A DNA stretch of 52,525 bases from an uncultured Bacteroidales bacterium (lineage in GTDB: Bacteria; Bacteroidota; Bacteroidia; Bacteroidales; UBA932). The stretch spans positions 1-52,525 of the forward strand of contig CAMJRT010000001.1 of the NCBI GenBank assembly GCA_946408295.1, written 5' to 3'. The position numbers were made by a program, and so were the translations under genes. Positions 31,223 to 41,700 of the stretch are shown one piece after another (the first letter of the stretch is position 1; each line of letters starts with the position of its first letter). The notes beneath the pieces were generated by a model that was not told the origin of the DNA, did no database searches, and saw only the letters and a list, made by a program, of their open reading frames with translations.

Positions 31223-33293
31223 GATAGTGAACGAGAACAAGCGGAGGCTGAAGAAACTCCGCGCCGAGTACGACCCCATGACCGGAGAGGGCGGGGTCGG
31301 GAAGCGCGTCAAACTCAAACTTGACGATTACCCCATTCCCGTCCAGTACGTCCCCGAGGAGATGCTGGAGAACGCCTTCATCGCCGAGTTGAAGAAGGCC
31401 GGCTCCATCAAGAAGTTCATCCAGAACCACCCGTGGAAGAAACGCGCTCCGTCCGTGAACGAGGTCGGGGACCTTATCGTGGACCTTCGGGAGAAGTACG
31501 ACTTCCAGTACTGGGCCTACACCCAGATAAAGATTGACGACAAGTTGCTGACCGGCCTCATCCCGTTCAAACTCAACTACGCACAGATAGTGGTGCTTAC
31601 CGAGTGCGAACGGCTGCGCAAGGAGAACAAGCCCATCAATATCATCATCTGCAAGGCCCGGCAGTGGGGAGGTTCCACCTTCTCCATCTTCTACCAATGC
31701 TGGATCGCGCTCAAATGGAAGGAATCCCATTCGTTCTCCGTGTGCGCCCAGGTGAACGGTACGGCCGTGTCCATCACCCGGATGCTCAACACCGCCTTCC
31801 AGCACTACAACGCGAAATCCCTCGGGGTCAAGGGCAAACTCCGCATGTCGCTCGTCCCGAAGACCTCCGAGTTCGTCCTCCGCGACACGGAAGGCGGACA
31901 GGGTTCCCAGATACGAAACAACCGCATCCGCATCGGCTCGGCGCAGGAGCCGGACAACCTCCGCGGCCTCCCGGGTTCGGGCGTGCATTTCTCCGAGGTG
32001 GCGGTCTGGCCGGACTCCCCGAAGGCCCGTGCGGAAGACCTCGTGAAATCCCTCACCGGCGGTATCCTCCCCCGCCCTTACACGATCCAGGTGTTCGAGT
32101 CCACCCCGAAGGGCGCGGGCAACTACTTCCACCGCTGCTGGCTGGACGCGAAGGCCGGGGTGTCGAGTTTCTCGCCCGTGTTCATCCCGTGGTACTACAT
32201 TCCCCACGACACGCTCCCGATAGCGCACATGACCGAAAAGGAGTTCGCCTACTGGCTATGGAAACACCGCGAGGATGAAGGCTACGAGGGTAACACCGTC
32301 CCGGGCAAGTACTTCTGGAGGCTTTGGGAACTCGGCGCCACCCTGGAGGGCATCAACTGGTATCGTATCAAGCACAGGGAGTTCGCGGACCACGCCGATA
32401 TGGCTTCCGAGGCCCCTTCCGACGATATAGAGGCTTTCACCTTCTCCGGCTCCAAGGTGTTCGACGTGTACCATCTGGACCGAATCCGGGCGGACGTGAA
32501 GGAACCGGAGTTCAAGGGGATGCTCACTTCCCAGGGGGCGAAGGGCGCGGGCGTGCTGAAGGGAATCCGCTTCATCCCGTCCGACAACGGGGACTTGAAG
32601 ATATGGAGAAAGCCCGAGCCGGATTCGGAGATAGCCGACCGCTATCTCGCCGTGGTGGACGTCGGCGGCCGCAACCAGACCTCCGACTGGTCCGTGATAC
32701 GGGTGTTCGACCGGGCGGCGATGATGTACGGGGGCAAGCCGGAGGTGGTCGCGCAGATGCGCTACCATACCGACTACGACCTCCTTTCCTACGATGCCAT
32801 GCGCCTCGCGGCCTGGTACTGCAACGCGCTCCTCGTCATAGAATCCAACACCCTGGAGACGAAGGACCCGGAACGCGACACGGACGGGAACATGTCCACC
32901 TACATACTTGACGTGATAGGCGGCTTGTACGATAACCTGTACGCCCGAGCGGGAAGCGCGGAATCCATCCGGCAGGGCAAGCCGAGAAGGTGGGGTTTCC
33001 AGACGAACGTCGGTAACAAGGCGGCCATCATCGGCAACCTCGTCACCTGTGTCCGGGAGCATCTATGGATAGAACACGACCCCGTCTGCATCGAGGAGAT
33101 GGCCCTGTACGAGAAGAACGAGAAGGGGCAGTTCAGCGCGCCTCCTGGGGAAGGCAACCACGACGACGTGCTGATGGCGAACGCCATCGGCCTGTGGATA
33201 TGCTTCCGGGAAATGGAGACGCCGCACTTCATCATCCCGAAGGGAGACCGCAGGGCGGCAAGAAGAGATCCAAACTCATTCGCAGTTATATGA
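31191..33293 (+). CDS. terL: Terminase large subunit (700 aa)
   Basis: ATG 31191 (MTRDEQRAVDKIVNENKRRL) is preferred to TTG 31185. ATPase: IIICKARQWGGSTFSIFYQ is the terminase Walker A variant, with an HFSEVAVW segment in the Walker B region. Nuclease: YLAVVDVGGRNQTSDWSVIR (first Asp), LLVIESNTLE (Glu) and GNHDDVLMANAIGLW (last Asp), the RNase-H-like triad. It packages DNA into the prohead through the portal. The stop overlaps the next ATG. Confidence 0.9.
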   Translation: MTRDEQRAVDKIVNENKRRLKKLRAEYDPMTGEGGVGKRVKLKLDDYPIPVQYVPEEMLENAFIAELKKAGSIKKFIQNHPWKKRAPSVNEVGDLIVDLREKYDFQYWAYTQIKIDDKLLTGLIPFKLNYAQIVVLTECERLRKENKPINIIICKARQWGGSTFSIFYQCWIALKWKESHSFSVCAQVNGTAVSITRMLNTAFQHYNAKSLGVKGKLRMSLVPKTSEFVLRDTEGGQGSQIRNNRIRIGSAQEPDNLRGLPGSGVHFSEVAVWPDSPKARAEDLVKSLTGGILPRPYTIQVFESTPKGAGNYFHRCWLDAKAGVSSFSPVFIPWYYIPHDTLPIAHMTEKEFAYWLWKHREDEGYEGNTVPGKYFWRLWELGATLEGINWYRIKHREFADHADMASEAPSDDIEAFTFSGSKVFDVYHLDRIRADVKEPEFKGMLTSQGAKGAGVLKGIRFIPSDNGDLKIWRKPEPDSEIADRYLAVVDVGGRNQTSDWSVIRVFDRAAMMYGGKPEVVAQMRYHTDYDLLSYDAMRLAAWYCNALLVIESNTLETKDPERDTDGNMSTYILDVIGGLYDNLYARAGSAESIRQGKPRRWGFQTNVGNKAAIIGNLVTCVREHLWIEHDPVCIEEMALYEKNEKGQFSAPPGEGNHDDVLMANAIGLWICFREMETPHFIIPKGDRRAARRDPNSFAVI

Positions 33294-33685
33294 AAAAGAT
33301 TTTCAGGAATTTCGCTGCCAGGCTCGTTACCTGGTATTACCGCAGGATGTACCAAAAGGGTGTACAAGCATGCGACAAACTGCACGCCGAGAAGAAATGG
33401 GCGTACTATCTCATCGACTGGCCGGACAAGAACGGAAGGAGGGTACTCAAGCCGCTCAACCGGCGCGGTTTCCGCAATCTCCGCTCGTGGGCGCGTTCGT
33501 TCTACTTCGGCGTGGACATGAAGTACTGGTCGAAGGACTACAACATGGCGCACCTCCGCGAGGGCGCGTGGTACTACACCCCCGACCGGGCGGAGAAGGA
33601 CGGACTCTCTCCCGAGGAAAAGGAAATCCGCCGGCTCGCCTTCCTCCGTGAAGGGTTGCGCCGGGCGAAACTGCTCGACGAATAA
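33290..33685 (+). CDS. Small basic protein after the terminase (131 aa)
   Basis: MKKIFRNFAARLVTWYYRRM opens a basic aromatic helix; the rest is charged with conserved-looking Trp/Tyr (KKWAYYLIDWPDKNGRRVLK). ATGA-coupled to terL. Probably a packaging accessory or head protein; no family recognised. Confidence 0.55.
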   Translation: MKKIFRNFAARLVTWYYRRMYQKGVQACDKLHAEKKWAYYLIDWPDKNGRRVLKPLNRRGFRNLRSWARSFYFGVDMKYWSKDYNMAHLREGAWYYTPDRAEKDGLSPEEKEIRRLAFLREGLRRAKLLDE

Positions 33686-33687
33686 CA

Positions 33688-33717
33688 AAAGGGCCTTGCT
33701 TCACAGCGAGGCCCTTT
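33688..33717. terminator. Bidirectional terminator between packaging and portal genes
   Basis: AAAGGGCCTTGC pairs with GCGAGGCCCTTT (12 positions, one G-T) around TTCACA. On the minus strand TTTTGTT follows, a good terminator for the portal transcript; on the plus strand the stem ends in TTT. It separates two convergent operons. Confidence 0.75.
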
Positions 33718-33748
33718 CCACACTAAACAACAAACAACAAAACACCGA

Positions 33749-35677
33749 TTACGGCTGTGCCGTTTCCGTTTCCTTCCCAAGCATCTCCTGCGTGGCCTGC
33801 GCCTGTGCGAGTTCCGCCTGGCGCATCTCCATCCTCCGGCGGATCTCCGCACGGTAGGGACGGTTCATAAGGTCGATGTAGTCCCCGTACCCGAGCGCTC
33901 CGGCATTGAGGCCGAGCATCACGTCCTCCTGGAGTTGGTCGCGGTACTGCGGCGTGTCCATGCCAGGACCGATGGCCACCTTGTAACGGAGGTCGCCCAT
34001 CAGCGCGAGGTTAAGGTTCATGGCCTGCAAGATCTCGCTGGAGGAAACCACGTCCGCATAGTCCTGGATGGTATAGTATTCCTGCACGAAGTTCAGGGTC
34101 TTCATCGCCACCTCGTCCATGAAGATACGGAACCGCTCCAGCAGCGGGGCGAGCGGGGTGACGGAGTTCTGCCTCTGCTGTGCGTAGAGGGACGCGGCCG
34201 TTCCGGCGGTCGGGGCCTTGCCCTGCAACGCGCCGGACACCGAAACGCCGTCCTCCAGGAGTTTCGCGAACAGGCTAATCATATTGGAGGAATCCACCGA
34301 GGAGGAATGGCTGTAAATCATTTCCGGGGTGTTCCCGTGCGGCCTCGGCTTGTAGTACACGATGCCGTTGATGGACGTGGCCTGCTCGGCGAACTCGTCC
34401 CAGCCCATCCAGTCCGGAACGATGTCCTCCGGAACCATCATAACGCCCTTCGCCCCGGCCCGCTTCACCATATCGTCAATGACGAGGGCGCGGTCCATCG
34501 CGATATTGAGGTCCACCGCGTCGCTTGCGTGTCCCACGATGCGCCCGTTCGTGAACGGGACCGCCATCAGGGTGTAAGGCTGGCCGCGGTCGGGAAGGGT
34601 TGATTCACCCTCCCAGATAACGTGGCCGTCCGGGGTGAGGTAACGGCAGTACCAATATGTATCAATGAACCAATAGGGCTTGTATTCGATGAGCGGGATG
34701 TCCTCCTCCCGCCAGCCGAGCCTGCGGCCTTCGTCGAGCCGTTCCCTGTTCGTCTGCTCTATCTGCCGTATCATCTCGCGGTCGTCCGCGTTGATGTCGT
34801 AGGGTTGCTCCGGCGAGTTCGTGTCGAGGACGTGGTAGCGGGGTCTCCGCTCCCTCGTCCAGACCTCAATCACCCGGCAGAAACCCCGCTGGCGCGGGCG
34901 GTTGAACGAGATGTCCTCCCACCGGTTCGCGTCGGAGTAGTCCACGGGGTCCGGCTGGAGGCCGTACATCCCGTCCGTGGAATACCACTCGCGAAGTTGC
35001 GCGAAGTCGTCCGGCTTCTCCGCGAAGGCGGCGCACAGGTCGTTGAACGCTAATTCGTGGAGTTGGCCGACGAGGGTGAGGTCCTTGAACTGACTGTCCT
35101 GCATGCCGCTCTCGAAGAAGAACATGTTCGGATTGGTGTTCTTGATGCAGATCTCCTTCTTCTTACGGCCGAGGTAGGTGCTGTACTCGTTCTTCGCTAT
35201 GGACAGGCCGCCGATGTTGGATTCGTTCAGCCACTCGCCCCCCAGGACACTCATGCCGTTCACGCGGTAGATGGCCCGCAACACCTCGGTCATTCCCTCT
35301 CCGTACCCTTCCATGTTCGTATCGAGCGCGGTGACGGTCGGGCCGTTCTTCTCGCCCGTCCACAGGCCGGCTATGGAGTTGATTACCTTCTTGACCTGGT
35401 TGATCTGGATGGCGAGGCCGCCGACCGCGGAGAGGTAGTCCCGCTGGCGCATCCACTTCCCCTTGATGAGTATCTTGTCGTCGTAGTGGTCCCCATACGC
35501 GAAGCGGAGGACCCTCGCCCTCGCCCGGCGGAAATAGTCCAGGTTGTTCCACAGGTTCTCGCACCGGACGATGAGTTCCTTCTCAACGTGGTCCTCGCCC
35601 ATCCGCGACTGATTGTACTTCACGCTGTCTATCTCTTCCTTGTAGGAATCCACGATATGTGCGTTGTGCAGTTTCAT
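33749..35677 (-). CDS. Portal protein (642 aa)
   Basis: Typical portal of short-tailed gut phages: MKLHNAHIVDSYKEEIDSVK, an N-terminal helical wing with RARARVLRFAYGDHYDD, GGLAIQINQVKKVINSIAGL, a central region with YWYCRYLTPDGHVIWEGEST, and a C-terminal Gln/Glu-rich helical tail (RRMEMRQAELAQAQATQEML). The dodecameric ring is the DNA entry/exit point. It is the only gene after late promoter-like element 5 and ends at a strong terminator. Confidence 0.8.
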   Translation of the reverse strand: MKLHNAHIVDSYKEEIDSVKYNQSRMGEDHVEKELIVRCENLWNNLDYFRRARARVLRFAYGDHYDDKILIKGKWMRQRDYLSAVGGLAIQINQVKKVINSIAGLWTGEKNGPTVTALDTNMEGYGEGMTEVLRAIYRVNGMSVLGGEWLNESNIGGLSIAKNEYSTYLGRKKKEICIKNTNPNMFFFESGMQDSQFKDLTLVGQLHELAFNDLCAAFAEKPDDFAQLREWYSTDGMYGLQPDPVDYSDANRWEDISFNRPRQRGFCRVIEVWTRERRPRYHVLDTNSPEQPYDINADDREMIRQIEQTNRERLDEGRRLGWREEDIPLIEYKPYWFIDTYWYCRYLTPDGHVIWEGESTLPDRGQPYTLMAVPFTNGRIVGHASDAVDLNIAMDRALVIDDMVKRAGAKGVMMVPEDIVPDWMGWDEFAEQATSINGIVYYKPRPHGNTPEMIYSHSSSVDSSNMISLFAKLLEDGVSVSGALQGKAPTAGTAASLYAQQRQNSVTPLAPLLERFRIFMDEVAMKTLNFVQEYYTIQDYADVVSSSEILQAMNLNLALMGDLRYKVAIGPGMDTPQYRDQLQEDVMLGLNAGALGYGDYIDLMNRPYRAEIRRRMEMRQAELAQAQATQEMLGKETETAQP

Positions 35678-35683
35678 ACCTTA

Positions 35684-35728
35684 CAAATAAACTGAAATTC
35701 TTTAGTTCTCGTTTCCGCTATTTGGCTC
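35684..35728 (-). promoter_or_regulatory. Late promoter-like element 5 (portal)
   Basis: On the minus strand: GAGCCAAATAG (35728-35718, two changes from consensus), exactly 25 bases, GTTTATTTG (35692-35684), five of six matches to TAnnTTTG. The upstream half lies inside the last codons of the giant gene. The portal ATG is six bases after the box. Confidence 0.5.
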
Positions 35729-38700
35729 CATGAGCCAACTCTTCCAGTCCACGCGGTCGAAGTAGATGTCAAGACACTCCTTCGCGATGTTCTCCCGGAT
35801 ATCGGTCTTCATTAGTTCCACGTTCTTTACCGCCTCATCGTCTCCGGCGTTCTGCGCGGCCTTCTTCATCTTGTTCATCTCCCGGTCGTTGCTCTCGTAC
35901 TTCTTGAAGATAAGCATGTAAGCATAGTCCTTGGACTGCCGGAAGTCCTTCGCCTGCTTCGTTTCGTGTCCGTTCATGGCCGTATCAAGCCTCCTGGCCT
36001 CCTTATCGAGGTCCTTGAAGTAGTAATACAGGCCGGAATAGTAGGCATCCCTGGAATTGTCGTTCGTGTTCATAAACAAGCGGTTCCAGACCGGGATGTC
36101 TCGGGCCGTGATTTCATCACCGCGGACCTTCTTCCCGACAATAGCGCCGACACCGCCGATTACCTGATAGGGTCCGGACAGGTAGGACTTCACGAAATGC
36201 TCAATGATGGCCGGATTGAGGTTAATCGAACCGCGAACTGCCGCGTTCTCCTCGTTTCCTCCGGTAACCTTATTAAGCCACTCGAATGTCTTGACGTAAC
36301 CGGGGCCGGTCGTATCAATAGCCTTGGTCCATTCCGGATCGTCCACCTTGTTCCCGTTGAACCCCTCGTCATAGATTCGGGAGCCTTTGAAGTCCTTGTT
36401 CTCGAACGCCTCAACGACTGGAACCACGACACCGGGAAGAACGGACTTGATCGCGTCGATCCAGAAAGCCTCGCCACGCGCGGACGGATCTACCGCCCCA
36501 GCCGGGAGCACCTGGACAAGCGCCTCGAAGGCGTCGAGCGCCAGGTCATCATACGGCTTTTCGTGCAGCAGGGCCTCCGCCGTGATGTCTCCGAGGGCGT
36601 ACATGTAGCGGTATTCCTGTGAAAGCGCCCACTTGTGGTACATTCCACCATATCTTCCGTCCTCGGCGAGAGGGTCGAGCGGCATGAGGAAGTTGTTCCG
36701 TCTGGTATAGTCGGAAGTGTGTCCGTACTTCTCCTTGTCGTCGTCGCCACCTGCACCTCCAAGAAGGTATCTCATGGCAAATCCTATGGCGAAATAAGTC
36801 CCGTCGGCAAGCAGTGCCTTGATCCAATTCTTCCGGTAGTTGTCCGTTTTGTTCTTAATACCCTGGATGGCAGCGTTGAAGAACGGAATACCAGCGCGGA
36901 GCAGTTCCAGGACCGCCGAAGCGGAAACGATAAGCGCGCGGTCAACATAGTTGCGGTACGTCTCGAAAGTGTTTCCGGACGTGTCGCCGAGTTGGCGGCC
37001 AGAACGCGTTTCCATACGTCCGGTCTCCTCCCAGGAGATACTGCGACCGTGTCCCTTCCTTGCGAAGTTGGTGGACACTTCCTTGGAGTCAGCGATTGCC
37101 TCGTGGACCGAACGCCCGTACTCCATGGAGGTAACGAAGGTCGCGAAACGGGTGATTGTCTCCACGCCTTCCCCAATCGCTCCGAGTAACTGTGCCAGCG
37201 CTGCCGCACCCTTTGCTATGAACGCCTTGTCATTCTGCTGCGTACGAAGGTAGCGTTCAAGTTGCCGGTTGAACGTGACGTCGGTCTCGATCCGGTTTTG
37301 CCCCATCGGGCCGCCGTTTTCCAAGTAGAGGCGGTAGTAATCCGCGAACTTGGGAGAAAGCCGGTCTATGAAACTGCCCTGCTCGGCACGGGAGAGTACA
37401 AGCGGAATCATCTGCGGAAGGAGTTCCCATCGGTTGATGATGTACTTTCCTACATATCCGAGGTTGTTCCTAACGAAAGTGTTGATACCTCCCTGTCCGT
37501 GGTCTCTTTGGAAGTTAGACACCCAGAACGGGACGGACAGCGTAGTGAACATCTGCGAGAGTACACGACGCGTTGCGCGAAGGATCTCCAGGAAGTTCTC
37601 ATATCCGCCCTGGCGCTTGATACCGTTCACGGCCTGTGCCGCTGCGGGGTTTCCGTTGATTACGATTCCGTACTCACGGCCACCTTCCATGACGCGGACG
37701 ATGTGCTCCGTCCTGTGCGCGTCCTTCTCGAACGCCACGACGCCGCCGTTCATCTGGACCTCGCGGTGCGCGTTGTACGCCTCGCCCTTTTCCTTGCGTT
37801 CCTTCATGTCGGTCTCGAAGTCCTCGATGATCCGCTCGCGCTCGTCAATCGTGGCGCCCTCCGGGACCTGCGGATAGGCAACCTCGTAGATAGGCTTTCC
37901 GTCCGCGTCGGTCTCACCGGTCTTGACAAACCATGCGCGGGTAACGGTCGCAACGGTGTTCTTCGGGTTTCTGCGAACGAAGTCGAGCAGTTCCAGTTTG
38001 GCCTCGTTCTTAAGGCCCTGGGAAACGGCAGAACTGTGCATGAATCCGATCATGCCGAACGGGCTGCGGTAGCGAGTACCACGCCCCTTTGCGGCCAGGA
38101 TGGTTGGAGCGAATCCGGACACGTTCGGCTTCATGTAGTAGGAGTACAGGTCTTCCGCTGTCGCGTCCTCAAATCCGCGCATCGGGATATAGTATTGCAT
38201 CGACGCGGAGATGTCGGCCTTCTGCTGGCGGGAGATCATGTTCTTTCGGTACTGGAAGTCCAGTGTCTCCTTCGTGGCCGCATTGATTCGGTTCCAAAGG
38301 TTGTCAATGATCTGGGAGCCGGCGCGGCTTTCAATATCTTCCACGATCTGCTTGGCCATAGCCTCTGCGGACGCGAGGTCGGTCACTCCGGGTATGTAGT
38401 TCTTCCTCGCGGCATTGACGGCACGCTGGTAAGCCTTCCGGCTCGGATAGTCCGAACGTTTAAGGTCGGATTCCTCGGTGAACCAGGAGAGCAGACCGGA
38501 ATAGTCCTTCTGGCGGTATTCTCCGTAGAGCCGTCGGTATTCGCTTGCGGTCTCTTTGTCCACGTTGTCGATGTTCGCCTGGTGGTCCGCGTCGGCCTTA
38601 TCCTTCAGTTGCTGAATCCGGATAGCGAGTGCGTTCAGTTCGCCCTGGTATGTCACGTCGCTGATGATGCCCTCGTCAAGCCGCGCCTTAAGCCGTGCCT

Positions 38701-41700
38701 TTTCTTCGTTCTCGCGGGTGGAGAGTTCCGCCTTCCGTTTCTCGTACTCCTTGTCGTAGTATGACTTGGCATCCTTCTTCGCGTCGCGTTTGGCAAACAG
38801 TTCGTTTCGTTCAAGACCTGACTTAAGCCCGACGTAGCGGGTGAGTTCCTGCATGGAGAGTTTCTTACCATCTGCACCGCGGACGGCTTTCCGGAGTTCG
38901 GCAATAGCCTTCCACATTGGCTGGAGGAACTTTGCGTTGTAGGTGCGGACTTCGTTCATGGCCTGGCCTCCGAGTTCGCGGAGCCGGTTGCTGACCCTCT
39001 CATTTTCGGAGAGTTCCTTCTTCGCCTCTGCGGAGATGGCCTGCTGGAACGCGTCAAGCGGTGCGTACTCGTCCACCTGGGCGGTGTAGAGCGCGCTGCT
39101 CACCGTGCTCGTTTTCCGGTCGTACATATCGTCGGCCGTCTTCGCCTCGGAATATCCGCGATCCCTGCGGTAGTATTCCTCGGTGTCCTGGTCAATCCCC
39201 TCGTTCTCTATCGCATCGCGTTCTCTTTCCGGGAGCGCGGCAAGACTTCTCGCCTCGTTTGCCTCGTCATCCGCGAGAAGAATCTGCTCCGTCCTCTGTA
39301 TGTCCTCGGTGGATTCTGCGAGGGAGTTCCGTCTCTCCTCGTCGGTCATGTCCATCCGCTTCTGCACATTGCGAGCCTCCACCTCTCCGGCTATTGACTG
39401 GTAGAGGCGGAACTGCTCGTCTTGAAGCCTGTCACGAATATCCCTGCGCTCCTTGTCGAGTTCCTTTATGCGCTCGTTGTTGTCTTTTATCCAATCCTTT
39501 CTTTCGCTTACCTTGTCTCGGAGGTCTTTCAAGTCGGCAAAAGAATACTTCCTCATTTTGCCGTTGAACGGTTCAAAGTAGTATTTTGGGTAATCCGGAA
39601 TCTTTCTTTCTCGCTCGCGGTCGAGTTCAATGTGTTTTAGGGTGTATTCTTTGACGCTTATTTCGCCTTTGCGGCGCTTTATGTCAAGTTCTCGGCTCTT
39701 TTTGGTAAACTCGTCCCACGCGCTATCAAATGCATCCTCGTACTCTTTCTGCTTCCTCTTGAACTCAGCGTCTGCCTCGTCGCGCCGCCGCTTGTACTCC
39801 CGGTACTCGTCGGTCGGCTCATTTTTCATCTTTTCGAGCATTTCGTTGAGCGCCTTGTACTCATCATCGGAATTTATTATAGAGTCAATTTCGTTCTGGA
39901 TGTCCTTGCCTCTCTTTCTTAGTTCGCCAACCTGTCCATACTTGTCCACGACGGAAGTGTTTCCTCCTCTCGCGAATCCTTCAACTCCCTGGATGATGTG
40001 CTGGAGTTCGTGTACCAAAGTGCTCGTCAAGTCTCTCGTATCCGGGGTCTTTCCAAAGAAAACGGCGACCGGATTGAGCATCATCGTCTTCGTTTCTGGA
40101 TTGTAATATCCCCTTGTAGCGTTGAAAACGTCAAAGAAACTGTCATTGTAGAACTTGACCTTGATCTCGCTCATTTCCGGATACTCTGCCATGAGCATAT
40201 CGTATTCATTGTCGTGGACAAGGACGTCGGATATGGAGTATTCCTTTTCCTTCCGTTCCTCAAGAGTCATTTTTCCGACCTCGTTCAGTACGCCTTCATT
40301 CAGGCGGACGTCGGATTCTTCATATCTCCACTCTCCGTCTTTGCCCACTTCCCAGCCGGTTGAACGCTTGATCTTCTCCGGGTCAACCCCCTCTCCCTGC
40401 ATCTTCTTTGCGATGTTGAGGTTGTCAACTCGCGAGACTGCCGTCTCAATCGTCCGGAACTTCTTACTTCCGAAGAGTTTGGCAAGTCCAGTCCTCGGGA
40501 CTTCAACAGTTTCCATACGGCGTTCAATTGGACTTATGGCATCTGCTCTGGCCGCGCCCTTCTCGCCGATGAAACGATGATAGATGTCGGGGTCTTCCGT
40601 GGAGAAGTTCCCGTTGTTGTCTGTCGCGGACTTGATCGCGCCGGGAGAGAATACGGAATAATCGTCCGTAAGGTAATCCTTGGTGGTCTTATTCTCATGT
40701 TCCTCCCATCCGATATCAATGACGTTCTTAACGATAAGGCCGTCGTGTCCTCGGGACATCGCGATACTTGCAAAATCGTTCGTGGTCGCTTCTCCGTCCG
40801 GGGTAATGTTCTTCTCCGAGCCTCCGTTGTCCCTCGCGAATTTCAAGGCATCTTCGTATGTGTCGAAATACTCGTCAATCTCCTTGCCGTCCTTTTCAAT
40901 ATAGACCTCGTATCTTGCCGGAAGATTGTCAAACCCCTCTCCCCTCGCGTCAATGACCATGGGGTTCGTCATTTTCAGGAACACCGGAATCGTAGTTCCG
41001 AGCCCGAGGCCGTGAACACCGCTGCCCACTTCTTCAATATCATCGGGGGTATTGTAGTTGTAGGTATCGGCCGCGAGTTTGTTGGACGCGAACCAATAGG
41101 TTCCATCCGGGGCTTCGGACCACTTCACTTCCGTGTCATTGAATACGCGGATTCGTTCCGTCTCTCCGGTTCCGTGATAGACAACTCTCGGCTCGCCGTT
41201 CTCGTCAACAACCTTGGACGCGTTGGCGGGGTCGTTCTCCCAATCGCCGAACCAGTCCTTGAAAGCCTTCGTCCGGACGGTCAGCCACTGGTCCTCGGTG
41301 AGATTGGTAGGCTGGCCGTTCGGTGCTTTCATAAATGAGCCGTCGGCGATAGCGCGCTCCTTGATGGCACGTTTCTCTGCGGTCGCGTCGCTTTCCCTAT
41401 CCATCATGTCTTCTTCCGTGTCGGCCGGAAGTCCACCGCCGGGGCCTTCGTCCTCAGGGCCGTTGTCCTCGTGGGACGCCTCCGCGTTCCTGCGGAGAGC
41501 GGCAGCGGTAGCGACCCTCGCGGCGGTCTCCAGCGCTCCTCCGGTCTGCAAATTCCGGTAGGACGCGTAGAGCATGGCGCGGAAGTCTTCGTCGGTGAGA
41601 TAGCCAGAATTGAATCCAATCTTCGCAAGGAGCCGTTTCAGCGCGGTAACGACCTTTTGCCAGAAGGATTCCTCCTGCTGGTCGAACCGTCCGTCCTCGG

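Noticed and set aside
37262..38764. A 500-codon plus-strand frame opposite the giant gene's C-terminal part
   Set aside because: Leu/Val/Arg-rich sequence without recognisable motifs, fully opposite an LPD38-like coding region.
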